Assembly: GCA_903837345.1 (NCBI GenBank)
Contig: CAILUG010000034.1
Location: 1 to 64,000 of the forward strand
Direction of reading: 5' to 3'
Length of the DNA: 64,000 bases
Source of the DNA: an uncultured Gammaproteobacteria bacterium
GTDB lineage: Bacteria > Pseudomonadota > Gammaproteobacteria > Pseudomonadales > Pseudohongiellaceae
The notes under the pieces were generated by a model that searched no databases, was not told where the DNA came from, and saw only the letters and a program-made list of their open reading frames with translations. Shown here piece by piece: positions 62,755-64,000 of this stretch. Positions within the stretch are counted from its first letter, which is position 1. Every line of letters begins with the position of its first letter. Both the position numbers and the translations under genes were made by a program.

Positions 62755-63762
62755 ATGCGATCTGGATCAACTGCACCGCACGGCAGCGTGCAAACCCTGT
62801 GGCTCGACAGCCGGCTGCTGCAATCCAACTTCCTTGGCGATGACCCGCACCGGCGCATAGATGTTTATCTGCCACATGGCCACAACGGGGCAGAATTGCC
62901 GCTACTGGTGGATCTGGCGGGTTTCCTGTCAGGTGGGCCGGTACACAACAACTGGAAGGGCTTTGGGGAAAATCTGCCGGAGCGACTCGACCGCCTGATA
63001 GCCGCCGGCACCATGCCGCCGGTGGTGGTGGCAATGCCGGACTGCTTCACCAGACTGGGAGGCAATCAATATATCAACAGTGCCGTGATGGGGCCGTGGG
63101 CGGATGTACTGCTGCAGGAAGTGGTGCCACTGGTTGAGCAAAGTTTCAGCTGTGGCGGCAGCGGCCGCCGCGGGGTGTTCGGCAAAAGTTCGGGGGGTTA
63201 TGGTGCGATAGTGCATGCGCTGTTGCATCCGCAATTCTGGTCGGCAGCGGCCTGTCATTCCGGCGATATGGGATTTGAACTGATGTTCCTGTCGGAGTTT
63301 CCCGGCGTGCTGCGTGCACTGGCGCCCTATGACATGAACATCCGGGCCTGGCTCGACAATTTTTTCAGCAAGCACAAACAGAAGAGCGGTGATCTGCACA
63401 CCTTGCTGCTGTTGGCGATGTGCGCCAGTTTTGACCCCGACATCTCGTTGCCTTTTGGCATCAGGCTGCCGGTGGATCATCACACTTGCGAGATCATTCC
63501 CGAACGCTGGCACAACTTCCTGCGCTGGGACCCGCTGAAGCTGGCAGAAGAACATGGGGCAGGGCTCAAGCAACTGAAAGCGCTGTTTATCGACTGTGGC
63601 ACCTTCGACCAGTACAACCTGCTCTATGGTGCGCGCCGTTTGCATCGCCAGCTGGAACAGCGCGGCATCAGCCACGTCTACGAAGAGTTCAAGGATGACC
63701 ACAGCAGCATCGACTACCGGCTGGACCGCAGTCTGCCGCTGCTGTGCAAGGCGCTCAGCTAA
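62755..63762 (+). CDS. Esterase D/PHB depolymerase-like alpha/beta hydrolase
   Basis: A 335-residue alpha/beta hydrolase of the putative-esterase (PF00756) group. The nucleophile Ser145 lies in GKSSG, preceded by a GVFGKSSGGYGAI strand-turn, and the C-terminal EFKDDHSSIDYR provides the probable catalytic His. No signal peptide is evident. It may be an S-formylglutathione-type or feruloyl-type esterase; the substrate is not determinable. The ribosome site is weak. It converges with the acyl-CoA synthetase gene, sharing 4 bases. Confidence 0.78.
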   Translation: MRSGSTAPHGSVQTLWLDSRLLQSNFLGDDPHRRIDVYLPHGHNGAELPLLVDLAGFLSGGPVHNNWKGFGENLPERLDRLIAAGTMPPVVVAMPDCFTRLGGNQYINSAVMGPWADVLLQEVVPLVEQSFSCGGSGRRGVFGKSSGGYGAIVHALLHPQFWSAAACHSGDMGFELMFLSEFPGVLRALAPYDMNIRAWLDNFFSKHKQKSGDLHTLLLLAMCASFDPDISLPFGIRLPVDHHTCEIIPERWHNFLRWDPLKLAEEHGAGLKQLKALFIDCGTFDQYNLLYGARRLHRQLEQRGISHVYEEFKDDHSSIDYRLDRSLPLLCKALS

Positions 63763-64000
63763 AGCTGAAACGCCTTGTGTCCTTCATTGAATTGGATGAA
63801 GTAGTCCAGCGAATGCGGATTGCTCATCGCATCCTTGTTGGCAGATTTCTCCAGCGCAAAACCCAGCAGGATCTTGCGCACCGGCACTTCCATTTTCTTG
63901 CCGGTCAGCGTGTAGGGCACTTCCTCGATCTGGTAGATCTGGTCGGGCACATGCCGCGGGCTGTAATCTGCGCGCAACTTGCTGTTGATCTTCTGCCTGA
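63759..64000 (-). CDS. Acetoacetyl-CoA synthetase-like enzyme, C-terminal end (partial)
   Basis: The gene runs off the right edge; only the last 80 or so codons are visible. The sequence SPRHVPDQIYQIEEVPYTLTGKKMEVPVRKILLGF matches the C-terminal subdomain of ANL adenylating enzymes; the LTGKKMEVPVRK form, with the conserved acylating Lys, is that of acetoacetyl-CoA synthetase. It would activate acetoacetate or a related short acid with ATP and CoA. The identity rests on this end only. Confidence 0.8.
   Translation of the reverse strand, partial: RQKINSKLRADYSPRHVPDQIYQIEEVPYTLTGKKMEVPVRKILLGFALEKSANKDAMSNPHSLDYFIQFNEGHKAFQL

Overview
The window is a 64 kb chromosomal piece of mid-to-high GC, almost fully coding, from a Gram-negative bacterium. 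Two outer-membrane proteins (a porin and a TolC-type channel), several lipoproteins, Tat and Sec signals and periplasmic c-type cytochromes establish the Gram-negative envelope. The long single-chain PurL, MltD with LysM repeats, RpoE-ChrR and a DUF1552/DUF1592 pair next to an ankyrin protein suggest a free-living, aerobic gammaproteobacterium. This assignment is an inference from gene content only. No rRNA, tRNA, CRISPR array, integrase or insertion sequence was seen.

Region 1 (0-10 kb): tadA, a SulP anion transporter overlapping a beta-carbonic anhydrase, then a module controlled by an ECF11-type sigma factor and its zinc/cupin anti-sigma factor ChrR. The module's operon (NTF2-like protein, FAD amine oxidase-like protein, DUF1365 protein, cyclopropane fatty acid synthase) is divergent from rpoE-chrR. 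Both directions carry a TGATCC element with an 18-nt spacer, so I read this as a singlet-oxygen or photo-oxidative stress regulon that modifies membrane lipids. A porin gene with a possible sigma-54 promoter follows.

Region 2 (10-17.6 kb): purL, a small secreted protein, an RsuA-type pseudouridine synthase, and an orphan NMT1/SsuA-like binding protein followed by an amidohydrolase.

Region 3 (17.6-32.6 kb): an ABC exporter island. It holds a TolC-YIP1-MacA-ATPase-FtsX permease operon, a Nat-type ATPase/permease pair and a YtrA/GntR-regulated ATPase/membrane pair. After yqfO and mltD comes a fourth exporter, and a fifth lies at 40.9-42.6 kb.

Region 4 (32.6-40.7 kb): a four-gene operon whose products all appear to be exported: a Tat-type metallo-beta-lactamase-fold protein with a degraded second metal site, a heme-binding DUF1592 protein, a Tat-type DUF1552 protein and a secreted ankyrin protein. 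It ends in a clear terminator and is divergent from an aromatic-acid-type MFS importer. An 11-bp inverted repeat flanks the shared intergenic region. This is the best candidate here for an undescribed system.

Region 5 (42.5-50.9 kb): mprF (lysyl-phosphatidylglycerol synthase/flippase) overlaps a VirJ/AcvB-type lipoprotein hydrolase, followed by a lipoprotein with an apparent Cys-His-Asp triad. Then come cysteine synthase, a 2-pyrone-4,6-dicarboxylate hydrolase-like enzyme, SirB2 and two hypothetical proteins.

Region 6 (51-64 kb): two overlapping exported SnoaL-like genes carrying three related modules, a PQQ-type sugar dehydrogenase, a secreted parallel beta-helix protein, a D-glycerate 3-kinase/FAD oxidase/Amj-type flippase operon, a small cytochrome c, a MATE exporter, a TauD/TfdA dioxygenase, an esterase and the 3' end of an acetoacetyl-CoA synthetase-like gene.
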